Assembly (NCBI RefSeq): GCF_021917145.1
Contig: NC_061077.1
Span: forward strand, 9,288,083-9,352,082
Source of the DNA: Hypomesus transpacificus
Lineage: Eukaryota > Chordata > Actinopteri > Osmeriformes > Osmeridae
Direction of reading: 5' to 3'
Length of the DNA: 64,000 nt
Part shown: piece by piece, positions 39,401-50,970 of the stretch
How the letters are laid out: each line of letters starts with the position of its first letter
Numbering within the stretch: position 1 is the first letter of the stretch
Notes under the pieces: model-generated
Told to the model about the DNA's origin: nothing
The model's database searches: none
Seen by the model: only the letters and a program-made list of their open reading frames with translations
Program-made: the position numbers and the translations under genes

Positions 39401-42400
39401 TAGTGGTGACCAGCATTCTAGTTTTAATATTGTTCCTCCTGTTTCAGGATATGGCCCTGTTCAAAGAGGTGCGATCCCTTCAGGTGGTCCCGGGTGAACT
39501 GGTGAAGCCCTTCAAGATCAACTTCCCTGGACGCCTGGCCCTAAGTAGGGCTAAGCTACTGGACAAGCTTCTTGGAGAGTTGGGCACAGTTAACTCTGGC
39601 TTCACCCTGGACAATGTTATGAAGGTATGACCTTGAAGCCATTCTTCTGACTTTATTGACTGCAGTGAGGGGTCTTCTAGAAGACACTCATCCATGCTTT
39701 GTCTGTTTTGAGATTCCTGACATAGTTCTATGAAGCCCTCAACAAAGCAAAAACTGAGCACCCTTCCCCCTTCCAACTATGACCAGGCTGGATTCATTCT
39801 GAATACTTTCTTGGTGTCTTCAAAGTCTTGAAGAAGGATTTGTCAATTGGTTAAGACAGTTAGATGCAGCAAGACCAGTATCAATGCTCAAGTGATGAGT
39901 ACAGTTCAGAAAGTACAGTGAATTAACACTGAAACAGTCAATTAATCTAATCAGGATGTAAAATCGATTTGGCTCTACAGTCCTCTCTTAAGTCACTTGC
40001 ATATGAGTGGTACTGGTGTACATAAATGATTGTCAATTCAGTTTGACACTAATCCATGTTTTAAGTTGAATGTTTCTTCTTTCTCGTCTAACTAACTGGC
40101 ATAGACTTGCCTGCTGTTACCTCTGGTCAGCTTCGGGACAGTTATCAATGCTGGCATCCACAGTATACACCAGCCCTCTGTCCTCTGATCTCCCTACTCT
40201 CACCCCCTCCTCCCTCTGTTCCCTCCTTTACTTCCAACAGTGACCTGGTATCTATGTGTAAACTATCCAACTGTTGACAGAGCGGCCATGCTGACTGGCT
40301 CTTTCCTTCTAGTTTACAACAGCTCTCTTTTAACTCCCCTATTCACCCTCAGCTATCCCTGCACTGCCTTTATGGCAAGAGCAAATTGTTAGGTTCAGCT
40401 CCCTCTCAGAAGATGGTATTTGGTGGCCTGTGTTTGCATGTTTGTGCATGCTTGGTAGCACCTAGTGCCTATTTTGTGCTGGTGTCTTCCGTATTTGCTA
40501 GGCAAACGTGTTATTGACTGGATTGAGATGTAACAGTTGGGAAAGGTTTTCCTCTTCTCTTAAATTGAGCTGTCAACACTGAGATGAATGCCATCCAGAT
40601 GACTTCCCACGGTTCTTTTCAAAAGTTCAAATATTTTGGGACTTTTTGTCATAGATTTTTTTTTTACCAGGTATCAACAGTAGTGCCTCCGGCTATTTGG
40701 GGATTTTCTGGTCCAGTTCTGTCAAAATATGTCAGAGTTTTGGACAATGAGGACATCTTAAGGCCCGCACAACAAACTCATGAGACACTGATTTTTTTAA
40801 AGGCTTCCTTCCTCAGGCTTACTCACAGTCTCAGCATTTACAATGGCTGATATGCAATTATGGCAAAGATTGAAGGATGGTAAGGCTTTGGGGCAATATT
40901 ATACCTTAGAAAAATAGAGGGATTTAAATGTCTGTAAACTATATCTGTGTGACTGAAACAGCTGGCTTAGTACAAATCCTTAAAAGAAATGTCAAGGAAA
41001 ATTTAAAAAGAAAAATTCATTTTTGAATGAATGCATCCACGGTTGCTCCCCCTTTTAATTAAGCCAACCTTATTGTGTAAAAAATTTTTTTTCAATGATT
41101 AAGCCAAATACTAGCTGGCTATGTTCTTAACAGCCAGGTTTTAGCAGACACTTAACATTCAAGTATAGAAAATCTTTCGGAAAACGATTGTCTCTGCTAA
41201 ATAAAGGGTTAGCCAGCCCCCTTGGTCTAAGCACTGATACAATTGTTCTCCCCCCCCCCCCTGTTACCTGGGAGATGGGCTGGGAGTGAGAGTATAAAGG
41301 TGATTGAATTTCCCTGTAATTAAAATGAGATGTGGAGAATAGACAAGGAAAATGCCTGTCTGTCCTGAGCCTAGGATTGGTTCCATTTGCACACAGTTAC
41401 CTCACAAGCTACACACTCTCTGAAGGTGATACTGAAGCTACTGTGACAGCCATTGTGTTTTCATTCTCTAGAGTCTTGGGTTGTTTTCATATAATGTTGG
41501 CCTCACAATTTAGGATTATCTGTGTTTTTTTCCCCTCAATGCCCGCATCCTTATTTAATACCAACAAACGTATAATGTTGTGTGACTTTTAAATGCTATA
41601 AATGTTGAGTTTTAATGTGGAAATGTTTATGTATTTGCAGGAAAGGACCTCTGAGTCAAACCCTAGCAACCTACCCCTGAGGCTGTGTACTGTTATTTAA
41701 CTCTCTGCTGATACTTTTGCACCCCAGTTCTGTACAGCTGCACTCGAGCACAGTGCGTCTGAGGTAAGAGAGCTGGCCGTCCACATCATCCTGGCCATGT
41801 ACCACAAGCACAAGACTGGCGTCCTTAGCTACCTCCCGCCTAACGACGGTGCCACGCGCAAAAACATCCTTTACAAGAGTATATTTGACGGCTTTGCCAA
41901 GATCGATGGGCGACCCATTGAAACACAGGCAAGGCCTGAACACTTTATTTTTTTGTAGTAATAAGTTCAGTTTTTGGTTTAGTAACCTTTATTTTGAAGG
42001 GCACTATTCAGTGTAATCTAAGCCTTGTGACAATGAATTAAGATGTGCCTAGGCTCTGTGTTGATTTAGTATGTCATCGTCTTAGTTATTTAGCATTGAC
42101 AAGCTTTCTTTACAAGGAATATCCTTATTTTTCTTGTTTCGCAAAATACGAATCCCACTAAGTAATGGTCCAACTGTTAACTCATTTTCCACCCTATAAA
42201 CGTCTGGCCATGTCACAGACAGTGACTTAAGGACCCATCCATGACTGCAGCAGTACACTCTGCCAAGCACTCAGACATGACTGAGAGAGAAAAGAGAGGG
42301 CAATAGGGGGGAAACAGTGACAGACTGAAACTCTGAGAAAAAGTGTGGAAGAGAAAAGGATAAGGTAGAGGGAGATGGTTGCAGAGAGGGAGATACTAAA

Positions 42401-45400
42401 CCTGTGCCCCGCTGCATCGTTTCATCCAGATGTCAAAGAAGGGGGGAGCCCAGCAGGAGGGAGAGAAGGAGAAGGAGGAGATCCGAACTCTTCAGGAGCA
42501 GCTTGCTGCCTTGAAGGAGATCAGTGTAAGAACATATTTCATCACAACCAAAACACACTTACCTTACGTCCACTAAAGGCCAACCCTCTCAAGTGTTCAT
42601 ACGTAGATACTGTGGAATTTAGATTGCATCTTTGTTTAGGGAATGCAAGACCTTACTTTGAACAATGAGTCAAGTTAATCAGTATTGGTTGTGTGTAAAT
42701 GGCCTTTCACTGGGTGTATGTTTTAATTTAAAGGTCTTGTTGAAGTGGTCTTCAAACATTCCAGTAAATATTATGTTGCCAAATAATATTTCTTACCTAA
42801 TTGGTTAACATCCTTTTTACACACTTCACATTTGCACCTGTAAAGGAAAGGGGAAAGGAGAATTCCAAAGGACAAGAGAAAGAAGCATCCAAGGTTGCCA
42901 AAACAGGTCTGAATGAGGGAAACCACTGTTCACGTTTTCAGTACCATCTACCAGTGTACCAGAGGATGATTTTATAAACTCTTGTCCAAAAACATACACT
43001 TTAAAAAAGATGATTATAAATTATATTTATCAGGGGGGCCAGTCCATTTAGTTTTTGGTTTAAAATATAGTTTGCACATAATTGCTGCTGTGGTCTAAAT
43101 CCCTCTAATTTGAGTGTTAACAAGTGTCAAATGTTGTTGGTATTGCTTTGCAGCTGTAAGAAAGGCTCCCCAAAACAAGACCTCTGATCCAGGAGATAAT
43201 CAATCAACGACTGTCAGCTATTTAGACAAGTAAGTCTAGACCCAGCTAGATTAGGAACTGTGGAATTTCACTGGAGTGGATTCCAAAAACTAAATCTTGC
43301 AAGACATGAAAGTAGAATTTTATGTTGATGTCCTGCAAATGTTTCTGGTTGTGAATAAGTTGGTTAGATGACAGGCTGAATATGATTTACGTTTTGTATA
43401 AGCCCTTTATATTTTGATGTGCACCAGCAAATGTGTCTGTTCCTTTGGATATATCGCCCTGTGCATTTCCTGAATATACAGTACTAACCTTTTAAGGCTA
43501 CTTACATTTGTTTCAGTCTGTGCATTTTCTGTGGAGGAAAGGATGCATCTTTCACTGAAGATGGCCTGGATCTTCACTACTGGAAGCACTGTCCAATGCT
43601 ACAACGCTGTGACCAGTGCAGACAGGTACATTACCCTGGCTCTAGATCTGAAGGCCATCTCATGTGACTGAACAGGCCATACGTGCTGGCATTAGGATTA
43701 ATGGAGACTTTACACTTTATAACGAAAGGCCATTTTGAGAACGGTTTATTGTCCTTTTCAGGTTGTAGTGTATGTTTCTGACTGAGCTTGTGTGTACAGG
43801 TGGTTGAAATAGCTAGCTTCACAGAGCATCTTCTGGGGGAGTGTGAAGGCAGAGCGGGATTCAGCCAGTGTCCTCGCTGCTCTGAGGCAGTATCCACCAA
43901 TGAGCTGGCTCGCCACGCCCAAGGTCCCGCCTGTAACCGTGAGTGGGACACTTCCTGGTCATTTTGACAACCTGAACATGAAACTTTTCAGTCTGCCCTT
44001 TAGTCAGTCCTGGGGGGTATTAAGTAGCAGGTTTAACAAACCTAAAGCCTAACCCTGAACTCTGAGTTGAGTTACTCTAAAATCGTAAACTCTGACTTTT
44101 CGGTTCCCTACAAGCTGATTTGAATTTGTTGAGTCAACTCGGAGTACGTCCACTCTGAGTTAAGCGCGGGCATGAGAACTATTAAAAGCCAACATCAATG
44201 GAACTCCGATACTAGGATCCACCATGGCACCCGGCGACAAAACACATAGTCCTACTTCACCACCCTTTAGATATAAATTGTATTACGTGTTTATGGTCAA
44301 TCTAAGCACATAGCCTATTCCGGGAAAAAGCAACACGGCTGTAGCAGCGTACCAAATAGATACCATGACCAAAGTCATGAGAAATCTCACAAATTTTAAA
44401 TCTTTATCCCAGACTGCACGCTGCGTCTCTCTCCAGGGATGTCACCTGTCACTCAGCCTTCTCATGTCTTTTGGGTTTCAGCCCCGGTTTCAGGAAAAGG
44501 ATCCAACCACTGTCCGTTGTGTCATGGCAACTTCATGCCTGGAGAGGAGGTGAGATTCTATTGTTGAAGTGGTGGAGATTACACAGTATAGGACCACCCG
44601 TATTTACTCTCTTCGTACCTGTTCTACCAAAGCTTTTATGTAGCATTTCCCTAATGCTACATAAAAGCACTGTTAAAATAATACTCTTGATGGATAGAAA
44701 TAGCAGTTTCTGTAGCCTAAAAATGGGATGTACAGCTGGCCTTTTCAAGTCAACATGTAATACTTTTAGTTAAAATAAGGAAATCAAACAAAAAGCTAAA
44801 ATGGTAATTAGAAGGAATAACGCAATATCCAAAACCAGCATGAAACTTGCCTGACCTTGTCGGCCCTCGTCCCAATCCCTTTGTTCTATGGCTGGCTGAC
44901 AGTCTCAGTGTGCTTGTAATGTCAGGCCTAAGGACCAAAACAGGTGTGTCTAAATACCACTATTGTTTTTTTTTTAAGACAGTTCAAAGCAATACTTAAG
45001 GAACCTTCTTTGAAATGGGTCATTTGAATCCTGGTAAGACTAAGATAAATACTGTATAGTATAAATTCATTCAGCTGGTTGGTATTTGTGGTAAGACAGT
45101 ATTAAGGTACAACATATTTTAGGTTTTCGTTGATCAAATCAAAACATGAAGGTTATTGTACCTATAATTTTCTACTGTATCCAGTGTAAGAACATAAACA
45201 GCCTTCGTTTTACTATTGTCTAGTACATGTGTTGACATGAATGTGAAGTATTGTATATCAACTGAATTCAGTAATGTGGTCATTGGAGCCACAGCAGCCA
45301 GAAATAATCTCTAGCTCTCTTTTTTTTGTTAGATGAACGTTAGTGTTCTGTCTCTACAATATTGCTGCATCAAAATACAAAAATCAACAAATTTCAACAG

Positions 45401-46463
45401 CGATTTAGATGAGTCACAGTACATGCCAGTGTTCACTTTTGAGGAAGTCACAGCTCCCGTTTCACACTCCCTCCCTCTTTCACCTCTCACACAATTCTCA
45501 CTTTCAGCATGGCAAAACTGACAGCCCCATCTAACTCTAACCCTCAAACCATGGGCCCTCCTTGTGTGCCATGTGAAAGACCCCAGTGTTGAGCCAGGGA
45601 GGGTGGCCATTACGGTCTCACACGGCCCACAGTGGCCCACAGTGCTGCTGCAGATGGTGAGGAGAGAGAGAAACTGGGTGAGCAGCAGGAAAGTATCTGA
45701 CCTGTGTGCTTTGTGTCCCCCACCCCATCCACAGGCATGGAAGGCCCACCTCATGGGCCAGGAGGGCTGTAAACAAAACTCACGGAGGACTGCGGTACCC
45801 CAGAGAACCCAGCAGGCACAAGGTGGGCTATTCATCCCCCTGCCTACTCCCTGCTTAAACCTTCTCCAGCCTAGTGTAAGACTCACAGAGAGTACCCATG
45901 CCTGTTTATAAATACAGAGCTGTATTTTCTACCTCTCTGGTTTCCTGCACCATAGCAATGAGGCTCATGGAGATAACAGATTTCTTTTTGGTTTAATATG
46001 GGTTTTGAGGTGTTTTGAGAAACGGTTTATTTATTTTTATTGCCAACTCCAAACAGTTAAGTAGCCTACAAAGTGTATGTTAAACCATTCACACTGTTGA
46101 TCTATTGATAATGTACATGTTCCTCCCTGAAATACTAAAATACCTGCATCAGTACCCCCACCACATCTTTTGAAACCTGTATGTGGGACATGTTGTTGGT
46201 TAGTAATTTGTATACAGTATACAGAAAAACTGCATACTGAGCTTTTAAAAATGTGAGATTACTGCAGTTTGTGTGGGTGGAAGGTCATTCATCTCCTCTA
46301 TTTGTGTTTAGGGAAGCCAGGCAGTGAAACGAAGCTGAAGCAGGCCTGGTCTGTTGGAGCTAGAGGCAGAGGCAGGCCCATGGGCAGAGGAAGCAGGATC
46401 CCTGCCCTGGCACGTGGAGCCAGTCGATCCCAAACCAACCGCCACATGCCAGCCAAGTGGTGA
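30495..46463 (+). CDS. cep104: CEP104, ciliary-tip and plus-end tracking protein
   Basis: Twenty-one coding exons: 30495-30607, 30719-30892, 31103-31241, 31434-31496, 33444-33520, 33830-33998, 35022-35177, 35292-35519, 36196-36417, 36634-36801, 38268-38441, 39448-39624, 41728-41928, 42430-42525, 42846-42906, 43154-43229, 43517-43625, 43800-43938, 44482-44549, 45735-45822, 46312-46463 (2850 nt, 949 aa; human 925). All phases join. Domains in order: N-terminal jelly-roll (about 1-145, IGFVVVSSSGHED), coiled coil (about 200-290), proline-rich linker (300-375), tubulin-binding TOG domain (about 415-690), short coiled coil, C2H2-like zinc-finger array (about 765-900, LCIFCGG, HYWKHCPM), and a C-terminal SRIP (about 927-930) that fits the SxIP motif for EB1. 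CEP104 sits at daughter centrioles and cilium tips and supports axoneme elongation. Exon 13 uses a GC donor. An AATAAA signal at 47629-47634 ends a long 3' UTR. Confidence 0.97.
32260..32275 (+). repeat. GT microsatellite
   Basis: About eight GT units in cep104 intron 4. Shorter CA and GT runs occur elsewhere in the same gene (near 31518, 32885 and 34425). Confidence 0.7.
36454..36579 (+). repeat. two-copy tandem repeat in cep104 intron 9
   Basis: A unit of about 63 bp beginning actgaaacccaaatatgcat and ending tttttgtgtctatgtaca is present twice in a row with very few differences, right after the exon at 36196-36417. Confidence 0.85.
44012..44400 (+). mobile_element. Harbinger-like element remnant
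   Basis: The text ggggggtattaagtagcagg followed by several actctgagttgagtt-type words matches the usual start of fish Harbinger/PIF elements. The matching far end and a 3-bp target duplication were not found, so the extent is a guess. It lies in a cep104 intron. Confidence 0.4.
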
Positions 46464-48169
46464 ATGAGTACCTTAGACATCATCTTCTTATAACCCCTAA
46501 TCTTTCACTTTTCCTTTCCTCAGAATGACAACTTGTTAAATAACATGACTGACTGACACTCTACAGCTATCAGTTTCTTATCCAGCCATTTTTATTATTA
46601 TTAGTAGTACAGGAAATTAAAGATCTTAATCAGTCACATACTGTCCTTCCATTTGTAGTACAATAGGTTGGTACAATAAATTATACTCCACAACCATTAC
46701 ATAAACCAGATATTAGCACCTCTCTATTGTAACTTGGGTAATTACTGTGTTGTAATACACTGTAATAATGCATACTTCAAATACTTTTCACTAGATTCTT
46801 CAGCTTTTCTGTCCAATGGCTTCTAACTTAGTGGCCGCCGTCATACAGTGTAGAAAGACCTAATGGTATGCATACATAGTGCACTAGAAAAGTAGCAAGC
46901 ATTGCTAGCAAATACTGAGTTGCCTTCATTTCTGTTTGCTTGCCAGAAACAATAGAGTTTTACCATAGATAGTACATTGCATAAGTAAATGATCATGTGT
47001 TTTAAATGACTATTGTTGAAAGAGGAACTGAAAATGTATGTTTTGATACATTGCGCACTTTAGAGCAGCTTTAACAGTAACTCTTCTACTTGGTGTACAA
47101 CTTGATCACATTGGTTGTCAGTATTATTGAAACACATTTTATGTAACTTCCCCCCTACCTATGTATGGTTTGATTATCATTTGAGTAATTACTTTAGAGG
47201 GATTTTGTACTGATGAATGTATAGCCTACATAATCACATTTATAAAAGTATTTATTTATATTTATAATACTCTTAAACAAATGTTACTGTACTTAATGTA
47301 GATACTGTTTTATCTAGAAATGCAGGAAGGGACCGTCTGTATTTTTAGATTGATTCCCATTGATTTTAGGTTTTTCAATGTACAGGAGAGAGACAAATGT
47401 CCATTTAATTCAGTACTTCACAGAAAATACAATCAAATTGTATTGTATTGTGTCAGTTTGTTCCAGTTGTGTTCATCAGTAAGATTAATTCGCTTTGTTC
47501 ATTCGCTTCGTTTCACATAGTATATTATTCCATGGATGTAACTGTTTGTTCTTGCATAGTTTGAGGTGCATATAAATCGGTATTTCTCAATATTTCAATC
47601 TCAGTTGTTTTGTAAAAAAACATTTTTGAATAAATCAAGCTGTACAGAGGAGTTGCTGTTGCTGTGGTTTACTTTACAAATTTTACACCTATTCTGCTCT
47701 CATTAAAAAAACAAGAATACATTTGACATTCAGTACATTGTATTACAAACATTTAATTTTGAATATGAACTTACATTTTATTGCATAAATCAAACTATAA
47801 GTAACATGTACTATTTGACCCTGCAAATATGAATTACAATGTAATTAAATATTTAAAAATCTATTGGTTATTAGAAGTGGTCTATTTTTATTGTACAACA
47901 TACATAAAAGTATTCCTTTTCTTGGGGATTTGGCCTGCATGTCTTCGTGATCACACTTGGACATTTGCTCACATGCAGTTGGCCTAAAATGCTGTAAATG
48001 CAACATTATACTCTTCATCAAAAACACAGTTGACTTGGCCAACTAATTGATCTTATGTACAATTTTCTTTACAATGCCTCTGTTGCAACTGAGCTTACAT
48101 TTACTGATTGACATCCAATCAAACATGTTGAACAACACATCGTATTTCATTATATATACTCTCGTTTGC
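46464..48169. other. cep104 3' UTR and convergent intergenic DNA
   Basis: The cep104 3' untranslated region probably runs to about 47650 (AATAAA at 47629). The remaining 0.5 kb would hold the 3' UTR of the glycosyltransferase gene on the other strand. No other feature is seen. Confidence 0.6.
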
Positions 48170-49438
48170 CTAAATTGCAGTTCTCTTAGCGCAAACAAGG
48201 TCCTCATTTTGCACTATACTCCACATCCTGAGTAACTCATCTGGGCTCAGTTTATGAACAACGATGAGGTTTTTGTAAAAGCAGGGTTCGCTGTTCATTG
48301 GGCTCACTCTGCGCTTCATTATGCCAAATGTCCTGAAACCTGGGTGCATTTCTGGAGCCAAGTGAAGCTTCTGTAGGCACATTCCCAAAAACACGTCATC
48401 AATTGGGTAGAGTTCCAAATCCTCAGAGACAACGAAAAGTCTCCTAGCTAGTTGCGAGGACATTACAAAACCCCCACCTCCAACATAAGGTGGATATGGC
48501 TTATCATACAGCTCTTTGGGAATGTAGTATTTACTTTGACGGTTCCTTATAGGGATGGCTTTGGAAATGGTGTCTCCTACGAACATGTTCAACACTTTAC
48601 GATCTTCAATCTTGAAACTAATGAGTTCCAATAAATTGTCTGTATTGACAAAAACGTCATCATCTCCTTTGAATATGAACTTGGCACTTGAGCAGTGAAT
48701 ATCAAACCATTTGAGAAAATTAATCTCTTTTAATGTGAGGTTGAAAAAGGTGTCCATGAAATCCCACTGAAGTATATCTCCATAAATCCTGTTCTCGTAT
48801 TCGATCAACTTCTGAAGAATTTTGGTATCTTTCCCATTTGTTGGGCTTCCTAAAAGAAACAACGTTTTAATTTTCTTCCCATTTACTGTCTGTTCTTTCC
48901 CCCACGTCTTGCGCACTGCATCTCGCCTATCGTGTTGTTCTATAACGGATTTCACCACCATAAGCAAATGGACCTCTTCATCCCTGCATTTATCCGGGTG
49001 ATTTATCAACATGGGGAAGTATCGACAGTGTCGATGCAGAACAAACTGATGGAATCTGGGATCCAGAAGACGAAACCAGTCCTGGTTCCTGGCGTCTGAA
49101 TCTTCACTGCAATTCATGACATGCACATCCCAGGAAGCCGGTGTTGCGTTGGAGACTGTCACTCGTTGAGCATCAACATCCCCCAAAACAGACGGCGAGT
49201 AGTTACCTAAACTACTTTTACTAAAGTCACCTTTCCCTTTGTGTAAATCCCTTTGTAGGCCTACTCCCCACCATCTGTCTCCAATTTTTGTATCAATATC
49301 ATCATTGTCCTTAAAGCTGTTTTCCACAAGCTTAAATTTTTGGATCATCAGTAACGACGCAAAAACCAGAGACAAACTCAACAGAGTTTTTAACACCCTC
49401 TTTCTCCGAAAAAAAATATCCATAGTTAATGTGCACAA
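48170..49438 (-). CDS. B3GNT7-like beta-1,3-N-acetylglucosaminyltransferase
   Basis: A single-exon frame of 422 aa, intronless like other B3GNT genes. It is a family GT31 type II Golgi enzyme: a short cytoplasmic end (RRKR), a hydrophobic anchor (about residues 18-32), a stem, then the catalytic domain. Family marks seen: WFRLLDPRF, HCRYFPMLINHPDKC, VVKSVIEQHDRRDAVRKTWG, the FKGDDDVF metal-binding motif near residue 260, PPYVGGGGFVMS, and ELYPIDDVFLGMCL. These match human B3GNT7 better than the other members I can recall. B3GNT7 extends poly-N-acetyllactosamine, notably on keratan-sulfate-type chains. The second Met (49423, before DIFFRRKR) may be the true start, since the anchor would then sit where it does in relatives. 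A 5' non-coding exon is likely. Confidence 0.93.
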   Translation of the reverse strand: MCTLTMDIFFRRKRVLKTLLSLSLVFASLLMIQKFKLVENSFKDNDDIDTKIGDRWWGVGLQRDLHKGKGDFSKSSLGNYSPSVLGDVDAQRVTVSNATPASWDVHVMNCSEDSDARNQDWFRLLDPRFHQFVLHRHCRYFPMLINHPDKCRDEEVHLLMVVKSVIEQHDRRDAVRKTWGKEQTVNGKKIKTLFLLGSPTNGKDTKILQKLIEYENRIYGDILQWDFMDTFFNLTLKEINFLKWFDIHCSSAKFIFKGDDDVFVNTDNLLELISFKIEDRKVLNMFVGDTISKAIPIRNRQSKYYIPKELYDKPYPPYVGGGGFVMSSQLARRLFVVSEDLELYPIDDVFLGMCLQKLHLAPEMHPGFRTFGIMKRRVSPMNSEPCFYKNLIVVHKLSPDELLRMWSIVQNEDLVCAKRTAI

Positions 49439-50369
49439 TATTTAGTACAATCAAAGACTTACGTTGAACGTTATTACAATATATCATAATTTCGTGTCGT
49501 TATTATGTCCATTTTAGGTCAGTTGAAGTCTGTGAAAACACGTCTCAGGTAAATATATCTTAGTAGGTTATCACATTGTGGGTTCTATATGAGTATAGCT
49601 ATCAAGATGCTGCGTCTTCAGAGTTTGGCCAAAAATACAAACATTTTTTAAACGGCACGATCCGTCCTTCTCTCAATGACTTTACAATTTCTTCTCCAAC
49701 ATCTCTTCTCTCTCACGTCTGGTTGACAAGTCTTGAACGTTAAGGCTGTGGTCTACCTTCCGCTGATCTTCCCCCTCCCTTCTCGGCTCTGTGAGCAGCA
49801 GGTTTCTTGTTTCAATTCACAGATGGCTGTGTGTTGGCTCAATAATAGTTCACGAGCTATAAAGCTTTAATTAGAATATGACGTAATCGAAAGTAACCAA
49901 TGAAATCAATGTGAAGTAAGGAAGATATATTTACATTTACATTTATTCATTTAGCAGACGCTTTTATCCAAAGCGACTTCCAAGACAGAGCTTTACAAAG
50001 TGCATAGGTCACTGATAATAACAACAAGATAGCCCCACAGCATTGCGGGTAGTCAAAAACAAGAAGTACATATTGTGAACAACCAAAAAATAGTGCTAAA
50101 GTATGGAAGCAAATCGTGACCAAAATTCAAATGAAAATGCATTTCCAGAAATGCATTTTCATTTTAAGAATGTGGCTGCATTATTTGACTCATAAATCAA
50201 ATTAGTATTCAATCATCCTATTTGCATTTTCATTTTCTTCTTTAAGACTGCTCATTCTTTCCCTTAATTAAAATGAAAACGAAAAAGACATTTGAAATTT
50301 AATTTTCAAAATATGCCCCAGCAAATAGATACCAAAATTCAATTTGAAATGTAAAATTTGAAAATGAAA

Positions 50370-50640
50370 ATGCATTTCCAGAAATGCATTTTCATTTTAA
50401 GAACGTGGCTGCAAAATCGTGACCACAATTCAAATTCAAATGCATTTCCAGAAATGCATTTTCATTTTCAAGAACGTGGCTGCAAAATCGTGACCACAAT
50501 TCAAATTCAAATGCATTTTCAGAAATGCATTTTCATTTTAAGAACGTGGCTGCAAAATCGTGACCACAATTCAAATTCAAATGTATTTCCAGAAATGCAT
50601 TTTCATTTTAAGAATGTGGCTGCATTATTTGACTCATAAA
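50370..50640 (+). repeat. 70-bp tandem repeat inside the palindrome arm
   Basis: Units start at about 50371, 50441, 50512 and 50582 (periods 70, 71 and 70). Each carries tgcatttccagaaatgcatt followed by ttaagaacgtggctgcaaaa. The mirror copy lies at about 51240-51510. The open frames here are a by-product of the repeat and not a gene. Confidence 0.85.
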
Positions 50641-50655
50641 TCAAATTAGTACTGA

Positions 50656-50970
50656 TTAGTACTGAGCGGACATTGCATTTTCATTTTCATGTTCTGCCCG
50701 CAAAGAACTGCCCATAATGGACTCGAACGGGATGTGGATGGTTGGTCGTCCCCGTCCCATTTGAGGCTCCACAGCATCCAGCCGTTCCAGGACTGAAGAG
50801 AGGTTTACTATGGCAACCTCATTAATGTGTACGTCTGTGACGGCAGAGTATGCAGCCAAGCTCTCTGTGACTTGTTCTACTCGGTCACGGGCATCAGACT
50901 CAGATATATTATTAGTTTCTACCAGCTCAGCTAATTCTATCAGTGTCTGCACAATTTGAGGGAGCGCCAT
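50656..50970 (-). CDS. ORF fragment in palindrome centre (transposon-type)
   Basis: 104 aa from ATG at 50970, running into the left arm and ending there. The first 75 residues look like a real protein: amphipathic helices (IVQTLIELAELVETNN, DARDRVEQVTESLAAY) and then MGRGRPTIHIPFESI. The RGRPxIHIP motif recalls the start of fish integrase-core-type proteins encoded by transposons. It is cut off by the arm before any catalytic part, so it would be a captured or relic first exon. Function is not claimed. Confidence 0.45.
   Translation of the reverse strand: MALPQIVQTLIELAELVETNNISESDARDRVEQVTESLAAYSAVTDVHINEVAIVNLSSVLERLDAVEPQMGRGRPTIHIPFESIMGSSLRAEHENENAMSAQY

Noticed and set aside
45329-45886. 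Long minus-strand frame opposite cep104
   Set aside because: It overlaps a cep104 exon and intron on the other strand. Low-complexity composition and no family marks; a shadow frame.
50358-50639. Open frame of 93 aa, repeated identically on the other strand at 51240-51521
   Set aside because: It is a translation of the 70-bp tandem units in the palindrome arms. The identity of the two frames reflects the inverted arms and not a gene pair.
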